Notes: generated from the letters alone by a model not told the origin. Positions 38,523 through 46,602 are shown, counted from the first letter of the stretch. The stretch: 64,000 nt of DNA from Allomuricauda sp. TMED12 (GCA_002167435.2 NHBR02000105.1:23436-87435); one strand, 5' to 3'. Numbers and translations: made by a program.

Positions 38523-39261
38523 TAAAATAAAGTTCCCATTTACCGTCGTGATGTTCTAGCAAGGCAGTAGCACTCTCCACCCAATCACCGTCATTCATGT
38601 ATTCTATGTTCCTTATCTTTCTCATTTCTGCGTTGTGTATGTGTCCGCAGATAATGCCATCATAGCCTTTATTTTCACAATATTCTGATAGGTATTCCTC
38701 GTAACGATTTATAAACTTCACAGCCTGTTTAGCATTGGCTTTCAACCACTTTGAGAGACTCCAATATTTCAAACCAAACAACTTTCTAACTTTGTTGAAA
38801 TATGTATTAAACATTATCATAAAATCATATAGGTTATCACCTATGTGCATAATCCATTTTTTATCTTTACGCATTAGTACATCAAACTGATCACCATGTA
38901 CCACAAGATACTTTTTACCATTCACAGCTGTGTAATTATAACGGTTTAGTATTCTCACTCTACCTATATCAATTCCATACTTTAGAAAAGGTCTTAAGCC
39001 TTCATCATGGTTACCAAGAATATAGTAAACTTTGGTTCCTTGTTTAGCTGCCGTTAGTATTCTACGAACAACGTTAGCATGACTCTGTGGGAAATACCAA
39101 CGTTTTGTTAAACGCCAACCATCAAATATATCCCCAACAAGAAATAGATTATCTGATGTATAATTTTTAAGAAACTCGCAAAGGGCATCTGCCTGACATC
39201 CACGTGTGCCAAGATGTATGTCACTTATAAAAATACTTTTATATTTTTTTTCCAGAGTCAC
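38482..39261 (-). CDS. PlcP-like phospholipase C (calcineurin-fold phosphoesterase)
   Basis: 259 residues from GTG 39261. It matches the PlcP family of marine alphaproteobacteria, often misnamed UDP-2,3-diacylglucosamine diphosphatase: ISDIHLGTRGCQADALCEFLK, VGDIFDGWRLTKRWYFPQSHANVV, GNHDEGLRPFL, VVHGDQFDVLM, YWSLSKWLK and IICGHIHNAEMRKI. The calcineurin metal ligands are visible (Asp14, His16, Asp44, Asn84-His85, His122, His207, His209). PlcP removes phosphorylated head groups from phosphatidylglycerol or phosphatidylethanolamine, leaving diacylglycerol for Agt. A small membrane protein gene overlaps its start. LpxH activity is the main alternative. Confidence 0.82.
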   Translation of the reverse strand: MTLEKKYKSIFISDIHLGTRGCQADALCEFLKNYTSDNLFLVGDIFDGWRLTKRWYFPQSHANVVRRILTAAKQGTKVYYILGNHDEGLRPFLKYGIDIGRVRILNRYNYTAVNGKKYLVVHGDQFDVLMRKDKKWIMHIGDNLYDFMIMFNTYFNKVRKLFGLKYWSLSKWLKANAKQAVKFINRYEEYLSEYCENKGYDGIICGHIHNAEMRKIRNIEYMNDGDWVESATALLEHHDGKWELYFNDEKDTDNHGQSS

Positions 39262-39454
39262 CGCTTACGTACACCCTTGTATGGTTTTTAAAAGTTTTAA
39301 AAATACATACTATAAACCATATTTGACAAATTATTAGATATTCATCAAACATATTATTACCTGCGGCAAAGTATTCAAATTGATCGCCAATTGTAGCTGC
39401 CCATATCAACATGATAAAAAATGACACAAATGGTGTTACGATATATTTTATCAT
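39239..39454 (-). CDS. Small two-helix membrane protein next to plcP
   Basis: 71 residues with two hydrophobic helices (about 6-22 and 36-53: VTPFVSFFIMLIWAATIG, YLIICQIWFIVCIF) and a basic/Gly tail. It overlaps the PlcP-like start by 23 nt, so translation is coupled. It could anchor or modulate lipid-remodelling enzymes at the membrane. No family recognised. Confidence 0.6.
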   Translation of the reverse strand: MIKYIVTPFVSFFIMLIWAATIGDQFEYFAAGNNMFDEYLIICQIWFIVCIFKTFKNHTRVYVSGDSGKKI

Positions 39455-39464
39455 GTCATCATTG

Positions 39465-39608
39465 CTATCTCCGAGAACCTTGTCCTCGGTATTTTTTAAA
39501 AGAACTACGTCTATGTTTATTCATAGTAGATGTTATTGGTTTTCTACCAATAGAGGTTCCTTTTGGCAAGGACTCGTGTATGTAGGTTCCCTTTGCTTTT
39601 GTTGGCAT
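39465..39608 (-). CDS. Very small basic protein
   Basis: 47 residues from ATG 39608 (AAAGG upstream). GTSIGRKPITSTMNKHRRSSFKKYRGQG matches short basic proteins seen in marine T4-like phages (SIGNRPKTSSMNKSKKRSFKKYRGQG pattern). Arg/Lys-rich composition suggests nucleic-acid or ribosome contact. It follows the exonuclease gene by 14 nt. Confidence 0.68.
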   Translation of the reverse strand: MPTKAKGTYIHESLPKGTSIGRKPITSTMNKHRRSSFKKYRGQGSRR

Positions 39609-39622
39609 AATATATTACCTTT

Positions 39623-40288
39623 CTATCGCTTGTATGCTTCAATAGCATCAAGTAGTTTTTCTGTCCAGTTATCACGGTGTTCAATGAACACTTGAGGAGA
39701 CTCATTGTCAACAGATATGAGAACAACGAGTTGTGTGACAGGAACCCTAGTTCGTTCCTCCCACATTATTGCATATGCAGCTGCTTGCATAAAATAGTTT
39801 TCAATCCACTCTTTCCTTTTAGGTTTGAGAGATGTCTTAAAATCTATGATGGATCTTTTACCATCGAAATAACCAACACAATCAACACGACCAGCTAAAC
39901 GCAGGTGATCAGAATATAATGCTGCTTCCTGTGCATAGACAACATCTAATCTTTGATCGAGTATTGGTTTAAGATTTTGAAAATCACTGATAATATTTGG
40001 TAAATATCCTTCTGTGTATTCAGGATCATTATCAATATATTTTTCAATCATATTGTGCACAGCAGTGCCGCGAGATGAAGCTCTACGAGATATCTTGTTG
40101 GCTTCCTTCTCACCGACACGCTGTCGCCATTCGAGGATTGACTGTTTCTTCAGCGCACCAAGTACTGTGGTAACTGATGGATATAATTGTCCATCAGGAC
40201 CAACATACTTGCGTCCTGAGTCTGTAGTCGTTGATTTCAAATCACTATACCCAAGATCGACTGGGTTATGTTTGAACTTTTTCCTCAT
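39623..40288 (-). CDS. PD-(D/E)XK exonuclease (RecB/Cas4-like)
   Basis: 221 residues. The nuclease signature is intact: AGRVDCVGYFDGKRSIIDFKTS (GxVD then IxDFKT) and FMQAAAYAIMW (QxxxY). SRRASSRGTAVHNMIEKYI gives the upstream helix with the conserved His. Such enzymes in marine T4-like phages process DNA ends or degrade host DNA; a recombination role is likely. It overlaps a small upstream gene by 23 nt. Confidence 0.85.
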   Translation of the reverse strand: MRKKFKHNPVDLGYSDLKSTTTDSGRKYVGPDGQLYPSVTTVLGALKKQSILEWRQRVGEKEANKISRRASSRGTAVHNMIEKYIDNDPEYTEGYLPNIISDFQNLKPILDQRLDVVYAQEAALYSDHLRLAGRVDCVGYFDGKRSIIDFKTSLKPKRKEWIENYFMQAAAYAIMWEERTRVPVTQLVVLISVDNESPQVFIEHRDNWTEKLLDAIEAYKR

Positions 40289-40433
40289 ATTCTAATACCA
40301 TTTCTGTTTTGTATTTTTGTCTTTTTAATAGTACAGGATCTTTAATTCTTCTCCCTTGGATCCCACTCTTTACTAGATTTTTATGTTTGTTAGCTTTTTT
40401 GTTACGTACATCATACCTCGAGTACTTAGCCAT
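40266..40433 (-). CDS. Very small basic protein after phoH
   Basis: 55 residues, ATG 40433 with GGAG 4 nt before. Strongly basic (AKYSRYDVRNKKANKHKNLVKSGIQGRRIKDP, LLKRQKYKTEM). It overlaps the end of phoH by 8 nt and the exonuclease start by 23 nt, so all three are likely coupled. Not recognised. Confidence 0.66.
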   Translation of the reverse strand: MAKYSRYDVRNKKANKHKNLVKSGIQGRRIKDPVLLKRQKYKTEMVLEYEEKVQT

Positions 40434-41112
40434 TTGACTCCAAATGCTCCTTAGTCATTATGTATTCGCGGACGAAGTCCGAACGAACAATGTCTTCCCA
40501 TGAGAATTGAACGTGTGTGAAATATTTCATATGATCCACAATATTAAGGAATTTCATAATTCCTTGTTTGTCCCCTTCCCGACTAAAATCAGATTGATAG
40601 TAATCACCACACATGATGAACTTACAATTCCGACCTATTCTCGTAATCACCGAATCAAGTTCATGAAATGTGAGGTTCTGCATTTCATCGATAATTACAA
40701 TTGCATCTGATAATGTGATTCCTCGAATAAACGAAGTTGTTAAAAACTCCACTGCACCTTGTGCACTGAGTTTCTTCCAAGCATCACTATCATCAAACAA
40801 CTCTGCCATCGCTCCCTGATACGGCAACAGATAAGCAGCCTCTTTCTCTTCCCTTGAACCAGGAAGGAATCCCATATCCCTTGTAGGAACAGCTGAGCGC
40901 ACAATGATAACTCTATCATATGTGTTCTCTTTATCTAAAATATCTTCTAATGCCAATGCTAAGGCTAAGAAAGTTTTACCAGAACCAGCAGCGCCAGACA
41001 TAACGATATTGTCATCGTTTTCATATGCATCAAATACTTTTCGTTGGTTCTTGGTGATGGGCTCAATCACCTTGAGATGTTCAAGGCGGAGCTTCATTGA
41101 TTTATTAGTCAT
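40426..41112 (-). CDS. phoH: PhoH-like ATPase
   Basis: 228 residues. Walker A GAAGSGKT (40-47), Walker B IVIIDEMQNL and KFIMCGDYYQSD (motif III) are intact; VIIVRSAVPTRDMGFLPGSREEKEAAYLLPYQGA is the hallmark PhoH block. PhoH-like helicase/ATPases are among the most frequent marine phage genes and are named for phosphate starvation induction, although their role in phages is unsettled. Its position near PlcP/Agt makes a phosphate-related theme tempting. It overlaps the FmdB-like gene by 8 nt. Confidence 0.93.
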   Translation of the reverse strand: MTNKSMKLRLEHLKVIEPITKNQRKVFDAYENDDNIVMSGAAGSGKTFLALALALEDILDKENTYDRVIIVRSAVPTRDMGFLPGSREEKEAAYLLPYQGAMAELFDDSDAWKKLSAQGAVEFLTTSFIRGITLSDAIVIIDEMQNLTFHELDSVITRIGRNCKFIMCGDYYQSDFSREGDKQGIMKFLNIVDHMKYFTHVQFSWEDIVRSDFVREYIMTKEHLESNG

Positions 41113-41359
41113 GAATAGTGTTGCCTTTACCTGACGCTTTCTTGACCTTCTTCAATACATCTTGCCACTCTGTGCCGGCGCGGCGCAATACACTCTTCGA
41201 ATCACTGACAAAGCCTGGTGTGGTTAATTTCTTCTGAACTGTGCCATACTGTAAGCATTGTGCACAACGCAACTCTGTTGGTTTGTTCATATCTTTAATT
41301 GGTAGAATTTCACTCCACTGTTCACCACATGCGGTACATTCATAACTATAACTTGGCAT
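41105..41359 (-). CDS. FmdB-type zinc ribbon protein
   Basis: 84 residues. MPSYSYECTACGEQW ... LRCAQCLQYG forms the CxxC/CxxC zinc ribbon at the FmdB family N-terminus, followed by KKLTTPGFVSDSKSVLR. FmdB-type small regulators occur in many T4-like marine phages next to phoH. A near-perfect sigma70 promoter with a palindrome on its -10 precedes it, suggesting tight regulation. Confidence 0.82.
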   Translation of the reverse strand: MPSYSYECTACGEQWSEILPIKDMNKPTELRCAQCLQYGTVQKKLTTPGFVSDSKSVLRRAGTEWQDVLKKVKKASGKGNTIHD

Positions 41360-41380
41360 AATATTCCTATCTGTTTACAA

Positions 41381-41409
41381 ACACATGGGAGCATTATACC
41401 CCCATGTGT
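41381..41409. repeat. Inverted repeat centred on a -10 element (operator candidate)
   Basis: ACACATGGG at 41381-41389 and its exact complement at 41401-41409 flank an 11-nt centre that holds the TATAAT. It is the form of a repressor site blocking open-complex formation. It may instead form a small mRNA hairpin. Confidence 0.55.
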
Positions 41410-41421
41410 TATATATGTCAA
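41393..41421 (-). promoter_or_regulatory. Consensus sigma70 promoter for fmdB-like and phoH genes
   Basis: TTGACA, 17 nt, TATAAT: both hexamers are exact on the minus strand. It is the strongest promoter in the window and would start the fmdB-like, phoH, exonuclease, plcP and agt run. Confidence 0.8.
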
Positions 41422-41424
41422 CGA

Positions 41425-41643
41425 TCAACTAGCTAAAAAATACTCCTCTTCCAAATCGTGAATTCGTGACATTAGATACTCTTTCTTTCTTTGGATTCGG
41501 TGCGCTAGTGTACTTTTACCTTCCTTATTTAATCGCGCTTGATAATGTCCCAGTTCTCGCTCATCCTTCTTTAGTCGTTCAAGTTGATTAGAATTCATCT
41601 CGTTATACTCCACATACAATTGACGATTATGGGTAATTTTCAA
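41425..41643 (-). CDS. Small coiled-coil protein with TTG start
   Basis: 72 residues starting at TTG 41643 with AAGGAG 7 nt before. The in-frame ATG further upstream lies across a terminator and is rejected. MNSNQLERLKKDERELGHYQARLNKEGKSTLAHRIQRKKEYLMSRIHDLEEEY is a charged coiled coil. A rho-independent terminator lies just before, so its transcript likely starts nearby or by read-through. Unknown. Confidence 0.62.
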   Translation of the reverse strand: MKITHNRQLYVEYNEMNSNQLERLKKDERELGHYQARLNKEGKSTLAHRIQRKKEYLMSRIHDLEEEYFLAS

Positions 41644-41666
41644 ACTGATCTCCTTTCTGTTAGAAT

Positions 41667-41696
41667 AAAAAAAAGCTGTCAGGAAACCCTGACAGC
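41667..41696 (-). terminator. Rho-independent terminator
   Basis: On the minus strand GCTGTCAGG, loop GTTT, CCTGACAGC (9 bp, all paired) then eight U. It ends the transcript of the gene at 41780-42238 and the RNase H operon upstream of it. Confidence 0.85.
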
Positions 41697-41779
41697 CTAG
41701 GCTGACAAACAACAGTTTTTTTATTATAATTATGACTCATCAATAATATCATTGAGTGTGTTGTTAATCATGGGGGTAT

Positions 41780-42238
41780 TTAGGAAACTATTAATTTTGG
41801 AAACGCTTCTGACACGAGCTTTTTCGTTAGACCTTTGTATTTTCCTGTAAGTTTTTTATCCTTCATTAGGATTACCAACTCCGCTTCACCAGGATGAATA
41901 GACTCAAGGATTTCAATAAACATACGTTCACGTCGAACAGCTGGAAGAGTTTCACCAGGACCTCCTTTACACATATAACGTAATTTTTTAGTTTGATTTT
42001 GTAGTGATGAAATTGTATAACCAGCTGGAGCATCATCCTCTTCGAAAGGTGGCCGACCAGGAGGTAAAATGAATGAAATTGAATCATCGAACGATCCCTT
42101 GAGTATATCTCTCAATCCCAACGTATTGTATCTTTGTAGTAATTCAATCTTTTCTTTCCTTGTGGGTGCTTGTGCAACTTTATCAAGTACCTCATGTACC
42201 ATTAGATTCATTCTAGTAAAACTCCTCGACACATTCAA
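41780..42238 (-). CDS. DUF6433-like conserved phage protein
   Basis: 152 residues. VHEVLDKVAQAPTRKEKIELLQRYNTLGLRDILKGSFDDSISFILPPGRPPF and KGGPGETLPAVRRERMFIEILESIHPGEAELVILMKDKKL, then GLTKKLVSEAFPKL, are the conserved blocks of this marine T4-like family. It is predicted alpha-helical with a Pro-rich loop. Placed after RNase H in the replication module; overlap 26 nt. A replication accessory or nucleoid role is guessed from position. Confidence 0.72.
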   Translation of the reverse strand: MNVSRSFTRMNLMVHEVLDKVAQAPTRKEKIELLQRYNTLGLRDILKGSFDDSISFILPPGRPPFEEDDAPAGYTISSLQNQTKKLRYMCKGGPGETLPAVRRERMFIEILESIHPGEAELVILMKDKKLTGKYKGLTKKLVSEAFPKLIVS

Positions 42239-43061
42239 TTAACATTTTGCAGCGCTTCTTGATAAGATAGTTAAGGATATTACTCTTATCAACAACCTTT
42301 GCTTGATCATGTGTATTTATAATATTATATTTTATATCATCAGGACACAGACTGAGGTCTATCAGTTTGCGATTACGTTGATAATTTCTGACGACTTCTC
42401 TGTCAGAATAATCGTCAAGTCTGTCGATATAATCCACAAACCCTTGAATAAATTTACTACGAGCAGGAGACTGTCTGGCATCAGTGACGAAGGTATCGTC
42501 GGCAGAAAGGATGTTTGGTATGCCGTCACTAGAGTCTCCTTTAATGATATGATGGAGGAGGTAAGTTCTTGGATTGTCATCTTTTACATACTTCTTTTGC
42601 ATAGGTGAATATTGCTTGACATTATCATACTTATGCAACTGAATAAAATCTTTATCAGCTGATAAGATCATAACAGGTTCATGTTTACCAAAGTCTTGAG
42701 TCTGCTCGGTAAGTACACCAATGATATCATCGGCTTCTGCATTCTCTACTCTCACAACTTTATAGTGTGTGTGATCAACTAGTTCCTCTGTCACAAGGTT
42801 CATAATACGATATACTTCATCCCAATCAACACTTGAGGTCTCACGACCTTTCTTACGTGCCGCCTTGTAGTGAGGAAAGAAGTTCTTACGCCATGAGCGA
42901 CCCTCACAGCAAATAACCATATCTCCATACTGTTTACGGAACATAACATTATACTGACGCAGGAGATTAAGGATGATATGACGTATAACATCCTCCTTTA
43001 GTTCTGCCTTTTGAGATATAATTGTGCCTACTGTAAGGCCATTGAAGTCAACAAGAATCAT
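42213..43061 (-). CDS. rnh: RNase H / 5'-3' flap nuclease (T4 Rnh-like)
   Basis: 282 residues (T4 RNase H is 305). MILVDFNGLTV, ICCEGRSWRKNFFPHYKAARK, VENAEADDIIGVL, ILSADKDFIQL and HIIKGDSSDGIPN supply the Asp/Glu metal ligands of the FEN family in order. It removes RNA primers and short DNA patches from lagging strands. It overlaps the GIY-YIG-like gene upstream by 14 nt; that gene holds a consensus promoter aimed at rnh. Confidence 0.9.
   Translation of the reverse strand: MILVDFNGLTVGTIISQKAELKEDVIRHIILNLLRQYNVMFRKQYGDMVICCEGRSWRKNFFPHYKAARKKGRETSSVDWDEVYRIMNLVTEELVDHTHYKVVRVENAEADDIIGVLTEQTQDFGKHEPVMILSADKDFIQLHKYDNVKQYSPMQKKYVKDDNPRTYLLHHIIKGDSSDGIPNILSADDTFVTDARQSPARSKFIQGFVDYIDRLDDYSDREVVRNYQRNRKLIDLSLCPDDIKYNIINTHDQAKVVDKSNILNYLIKKRCKMLIECVEEFY
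42314..42321 (-). promoter_or_regulatory. Possible T4-type late promoter
   Basis: TATAAATA on the minus strand inside the RNase H gene, 75 nt before ATG 42238. It is an exact match, but the downstream gene is not clearly late, so function is uncertain. Confidence 0.35.
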
Positions 43062-43488
43062 CTATCTTTTCCATAATCATTTCACGAATCTTGTCCACAT
43101 GTCTTGATGTGACGCGGACAGAGATCCAATCGTTGTAGTATTCATCTGATAAGAGAACATTTCTAGTAAATTGCTCATATGCCTCAAGATATGCACATTC
43201 CGACTTGGTCTTACAAAGATGAATTATAGACCTATTATACTCTTCTTTTCCGTAAAGGTCAACAGCTTCATTTAATTTTTCTGATGATCCATAATAATCT
43301 CGCCAATCTGATTCAGTAATATATCTTTTTCGTTTACCTTTAACCTGACGCGTCTTGCGAGACCAAAAGAACTTCTTCCCAATATACTTTTTATTAGATT
43401 TTATGTGTTCAATCAAATACACAAATCCATACAAATCTTTTGGATCCAAGTCATCCGGATCATAAATATTGCCATTATAAAACCACAT
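43048..43488 (-). CDS. GIY-YIG-like nuclease family protein
   Basis: 146 residues. YGFVYLIEHIKSNKKYIGKKFFWSRKTRQ matches the N-terminal half of a GIY-YIG domain (YVYLI ... YIGKK); a conserved Arg and Glu (SECAYLEAYEQFTR) are in place. The first tyrosine is replaced by Phe, so activity is uncertain. T4-like phages often carry such proteins as homing or host-DNA nucleases. GGAG lies 7 nt before the ATG. Confidence 0.72.
   Translation of the reverse strand: MWFYNGNIYDPDDLDPKDLYGFVYLIEHIKSNKKYIGKKFFWSRKTRQVKGKRKRYITESDWRDYYGSSEKLNEAVDLYGKEEYNRSIIHLCKTKSECAYLEAYEQFTRNVLLSDEYYNDWISVRVTSRHVDKIREMIMEKIDDSC
43234..43262 (-). promoter_or_regulatory. sigma70-type promoter inside the GIY-YIG-like gene
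   Basis: TTGACC, 17 nt, TATAAT on the minus strand, about 175 nt before the rnh ATG. It probably gives rnh and its partner separate early expression. Confidence 0.62.
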
Positions 43489-43514
43489 AGTAACACTCCA
43501 AATTGTGCTACTAT

Positions 43515-43661
43515 TTATTCCTCTGAAAAATCCAACTCTTCATTGAATGGTTGTCCACATGCAGGACAGTATCTAAGATCTTCATCTTCCCAATCCTCCT
43601 GAGGTTTGATACGTCCTTCAAACCCACAATAGTAACATTCAACATTTGTTGTTTTAGGCAT
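43515..43661 (-). CDS. Very small zinc ribbon protein
   Basis: 48 residues, from ATG 43661. CYYCGFEGRIKPQEDW then YCPACGQPF form two CxxC pairs 23 residues apart, a stand-alone rubredoxin-type or treble-clef zinc ribbon, followed by an acidic tail. It overlaps the upstream gene by 8 nt. It might be a nuclease or transcription accessory. Not recognised further. Confidence 0.68.
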   Translation of the reverse strand: MPKTTNVECYYCGFEGRIKPQEDWEDEDLRYCPACGQPFNEELDFSEE

Positions 43662-43968
43662 CTCTGTTTATAATCCTTCCAGTGTCGGGTCGATCAACGT
43701 CAATTGACCCATCTGTTTTGTAACGAAGTATTTGAGCATGTCTCATCTCATCTCTCAAACGATCAACTCTTTCTTGCCAATGTTCAACAGGATCAAAATC
43801 CACAGGAGTTCTTGTAGATGGTTCAACAACTCTAACTTTATTCTTTGATACTGGTGGTGGAATGTTTTCACTATTTGGAAAAATAGGTGGAGGAGACCCA
43901 TAAGGATTGAACACAATGTTCTCATGAGTCTGAAACGGCATTCGTCCTATGGCTTCCAAACCACTCAT
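43654..43968 (-). CDS. Pro-rich hypothetical protein
   Basis: 104 residues. The N-terminal half is Pro/Asn-rich and likely disordered (FNPYGSPPPIFPNSENIPPPVSKNK), then a charged helix (VEHWQERVDRLRDEMRHAQILRYKTDGS). It shares 4 nt with glutaredoxin upstream. Not recognised. Confidence 0.65.
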   Translation of the reverse strand: MSGLEAIGRMPFQTHENIVFNPYGSPPPIFPNSENIPPPVSKNKVRVVEPSTRTPVDFDPVEHWQERVDRLRDEMRHAQILRYKTDGSIDVDRPDTGRIINRDA

Positions 43969-44219
43969 GAAAGAGTATACCCAGTGCCGTTGTATCCTGT
44001 ATCTTCAATATACTTTTGCAATTGCTGAAATCCTCCTATAATGTTATCCCCTATTTTAATTTGAGGAAAAGTCTTTGCGTTAGGAAATATCTTGAATAAA
44101 TCTTCTTTTGAATAATCTTCACCCGCTTCAAGATATTCATATTTTAAATTCATTGACTCACAAAGATGTTTCGCATTGATGCAAAAACCACATGAGCTCT
44201 TACCGTATATAGTTACCAT
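43965..44219 (-). CDS. Glutaredoxin
   Basis: 84 residues. Active site CGFC after a beta strand (VTIYGKSSCGFCINAKHL), then the cis-Pro TFPQIKI and GGFQQLQKYI, the typical glutaredoxin core. In T4-like phages it supplies electrons to ribonucleotide reductase. The RNR gene lies immediately upstream (10 nt), so the pair forms a deoxyribonucleotide synthesis unit. Confidence 0.92.
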   Translation of the reverse strand: MVTIYGKSSCGFCINAKHLCESMNLKYEYLEAGEDYSKEDLFKIFPNAKTFPQIKIGDNIIGGFQQLQKYIEDTGYNGTGYTLS

Positions 44220-44229
44220 TGAACACTCC

Positions 44230-46458
44230 TTAGAAGGTTATTTCACAAGCACCACCTTGACACGCAACAGCGCCCACTGTATCAATCTCCGTGAAACGCT
44301 TCTCATCTAATTGAGATACAAAGTCGATGGGTTTAAGATTTTGTTGGATCTTTGTCCACTTATGAAGTAAAAATACATCTTTTAGACAATTAGCACATTC
44401 ACTAGTTGTCCCAAAATAATTATCTGCAAACTTGTGGAACCGACGAATCCATTCTGCATTGAGATCGGATACTTCACCGCGGTGTTCAACAGGCATTGTT
44501 GCATACATTGTGGCTTCCCATAAATCACGGAAACCAGACTTACGCGTATCAACAATCAGGCCAGAAGCAAATAAAGCTGCCTTACCATATTGCTCAACGA
44601 TTTGTTCCTCGGTAAGAACTTCTGTCATAGGAGCTTGTGCATAATCCTTATCACCACTACCTGCAAGGAATGAAATACCTGCAAATGAATGCTTATTATC
44701 AAACACATAGTCTTCTACCTTACCCCACTGATGAGGCATTACTGTAACAGTATTGGAAACATTATGACGAATACGAGGATCGGCACAAAGTTCTTCATTT
44801 GTTCCCGCTTCAACCCAATTCTGTTGAACACGTTTTACTTTTTCCAGAAGGTTAGTAGCGTATAGATCTTCTCTATACAACGATCCTTCAGGAGATACAA
44901 TTGGAAAACCAATACAAAAATCTGTTCCGTTAGCTGACCATACACTTTCTTCGACCATGTACGGATTTGTTTTAGCGATAAGTTGGGCAACTTCTGTCTC
45001 CTTATTTAATTGAATATGTCTAATATAACGCGCCGCGTGCTCTGCATGAATACCAGATGCTGTTTCAAGAAGAACAGATGCATTGCCTGATGGTTTAACA
45101 CATGTTGTACGTGCTGCAGCATTAATACCAAGAAGGTCAGCAACTTCTTTGTTGACCTTTTTTACAATCTCAGCACCATTACGCTGTACTTCCTCATCAA
45201 GTAACACTTCGGGGTTGTTCATCCAACCTGTAACAGAAACACCTAGTAATGCCTCGCGCTGAAAGATATCTTTAGTTGAAGCATCAAGATATCTAAAATT
45301 TGTATAACCAGCTTGCAATGTACCAAGAATAGCACCGGCTCTACAAGCCTTATAAAACTCTTCTGCAGTAGTACATTTACCACCATTAATCTCTGTTAGG
45401 TTACATCCTTGCCAACCAGTCTTGCCGTCAATTTGCGGATACATACCAATTTCAACACAAGGGTTAGTTGTGAAATCTCTGTCTTCGACAAAGTAAAATC
45501 CTGGCTCTCCGAACTGTTTGATGTTGGCCATGATCTTTTTAAAATCTTCTCGAGTAATTTCGGATCGGACAATAACAGCTGAATTATTGCTTCGGCCTCT
45601 TTGTGGGTTATCGATGAACCAATTTCCTGTTTTTGCATTGACCATCTCCTCATCATCTGGTGAGAATAACGCAATGGTAGCACTACGACGAACACCGCCT
45701 GCTAATACAGCATCTGCAGCATGCATAGCAATATCATAGGCCTCAATAGGTTTTAGTTTTTCACGTCCTGAGAGTACAACACCTTGCAACAAGTGCTCAA
45801 TCTTGTCGAGAGCACGACGAAGGGGTTCAGGACCAGGTGCCTTAAACCCACCTGAGATCATTGAACCTTTTGGTCTAATATTATTCAAATCAAAGTAAAC
45901 TTTGCGCCCAGCCATCTCAGGAAATTGCTGATCAGCAACAAAGTATGAGGACAATAACGCTCCAAGAGCATCAGCCCATCCTTCAATTGAGTCTTCTACG
46001 ACCCATCCCTTCGCTTGCTTCTTACGTTCTGACACTGCTGGTAATTTATCAATATGATGTTTCTGAATTGAGAATCCAACACCAGCACCACATAGTAAAA
46101 CATAAAACTGTTCAGAAAAGAATCGTGGACGATCACAATACGTTGATGTACAATTATACATTCGCATCTGATGCTTAAGTAATTGATCACCACCAAATTG
46201 TAGAGCTCTTTGTGCACCTAGTGCATATTTTAGTTTATAAAGTGATTCTGCTTCATCAATCAGCAGGGAAAGTTCAGGAGACATTTCATCTTGATAATAA
46301 CCGCGGTGCATGCTCATCACCCGCGAAACCGATTCATCCCATGTTTCATAACGATCTTTCTCATCATCCCATCTACTATATCCCTCGTAGAATTTTGTCT
46401 GTGACATCACATTACGAGTGTCGAGGTCTTTTTGATTGTGGTTGACGAGTTTAAGCAT
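44230..46458 (-). CDS. Class II (adenosylcobalamin-dependent) ribonucleoside-triphosphate reductase
   Basis: 742 residues, the size of the monomeric class II enzyme of the Lactobacillus leichmannii type. The active-site motif NPCVE (Asn332, Cys334, Glu336) is intact. The redox pair partners are Cys103 (YNCTS) and Cys352 (GCNLTEIN), and the C-terminal pair is Cys733/Cys738 (ACQGGACEITF). GAGVGFSIQ, LAGGVRRSA and TCVKPSGNASVLLETASG are further class II blocks. It needs vitamin B12 but no oxygen, making dNTPs under all oxygen conditions. No intein was seen. A sigma70-type promoter lies 116 nt upstream. Confidence 0.93.
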   Translation of the reverse strand: MLKLVNHNQKDLDTRNVMSQTKFYEGYSRWDDEKDRYETWDESVSRVMSMHRGYYQDEMSPELSLLIDEAESLYKLKYALGAQRALQFGGDQLLKHQMRMYNCTSTYCDRPRFFSEQFYVLLCGAGVGFSIQKHHIDKLPAVSERKKQAKGWVVEDSIEGWADALGALLSSYFVADQQFPEMAGRKVYFDLNNIRPKGSMISGGFKAPGPEPLRRALDKIEHLLQGVVLSGREKLKPIEAYDIAMHAADAVLAGGVRRSATIALFSPDDEEMVNAKTGNWFIDNPQRGRSNNSAVIVRSEITREDFKKIMANIKQFGEPGFYFVEDRDFTTNPCVEIGMYPQIDGKTGWQGCNLTEINGGKCTTAEEFYKACRAGAILGTLQAGYTNFRYLDASTKDIFQREALLGVSVTGWMNNPEVLLDEEVQRNGAEIVKKVNKEVADLLGINAAARTTCVKPSGNASVLLETASGIHAEHAARYIRHIQLNKETEVAQLIAKTNPYMVEESVWSANGTDFCIGFPIVSPEGSLYREDLYATNLLEKVKRVQQNWVEAGTNEELCADPRIRHNVSNTVTVMPHQWGKVEDYVFDNKHSFAGISFLAGSGDKDYAQAPMTEVLTEEQIVEQYGKAALFASGLIVDTRKSGFRDLWEATMYATMPVEHRGEVSDLNAEWIRRFHKFADNYFGTTSECANCLKDVFLLHKWTKIQQNLKPIDFVSQLDEKRFTEIDTVGAVACQGGACEITF

Positions 46459-46573
46459 ATGTAATTCTCCTTAGCGAACATGTATGTACTCCATGGGCCG
46501 TATGCCCATAGATATATAATTATTTTTGTTAATGGATAGGATTATATAGTAATCCCTTGATTTCTATATAATG

Positions 46574-46602
46574 ATTATACACCAGATTTAGTAGGTTTGC
46601 AA
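46574..46602 (-). promoter_or_regulatory. sigma70-type promoter for RNR and glutaredoxin
   Basis: TTGCAA, 17 nt, TATAAT on the minus strand, leaving a leader of about 110 nt before the RNR ATG. The leader contains an ATGGGC/GCCCAT stem (46488-46505 region) of unknown role. The -35 lies in the end of the preceding gene. Confidence 0.62.

Noticed and set aside
39455..39622. PhoB-type box before the plcP-agt genes
   Set aside because: I saw no pair of CTGTCAT-like repeats; regulation by phosphate remains unproven.
46487..46507. ATGGGC/GCCCAT hairpin upstream of RNR as terminator or riboswitch
   Set aside because: Six pairs only, no U-run, and the leader is too short for a cobalamin riboswitch; left as an unassigned stem.
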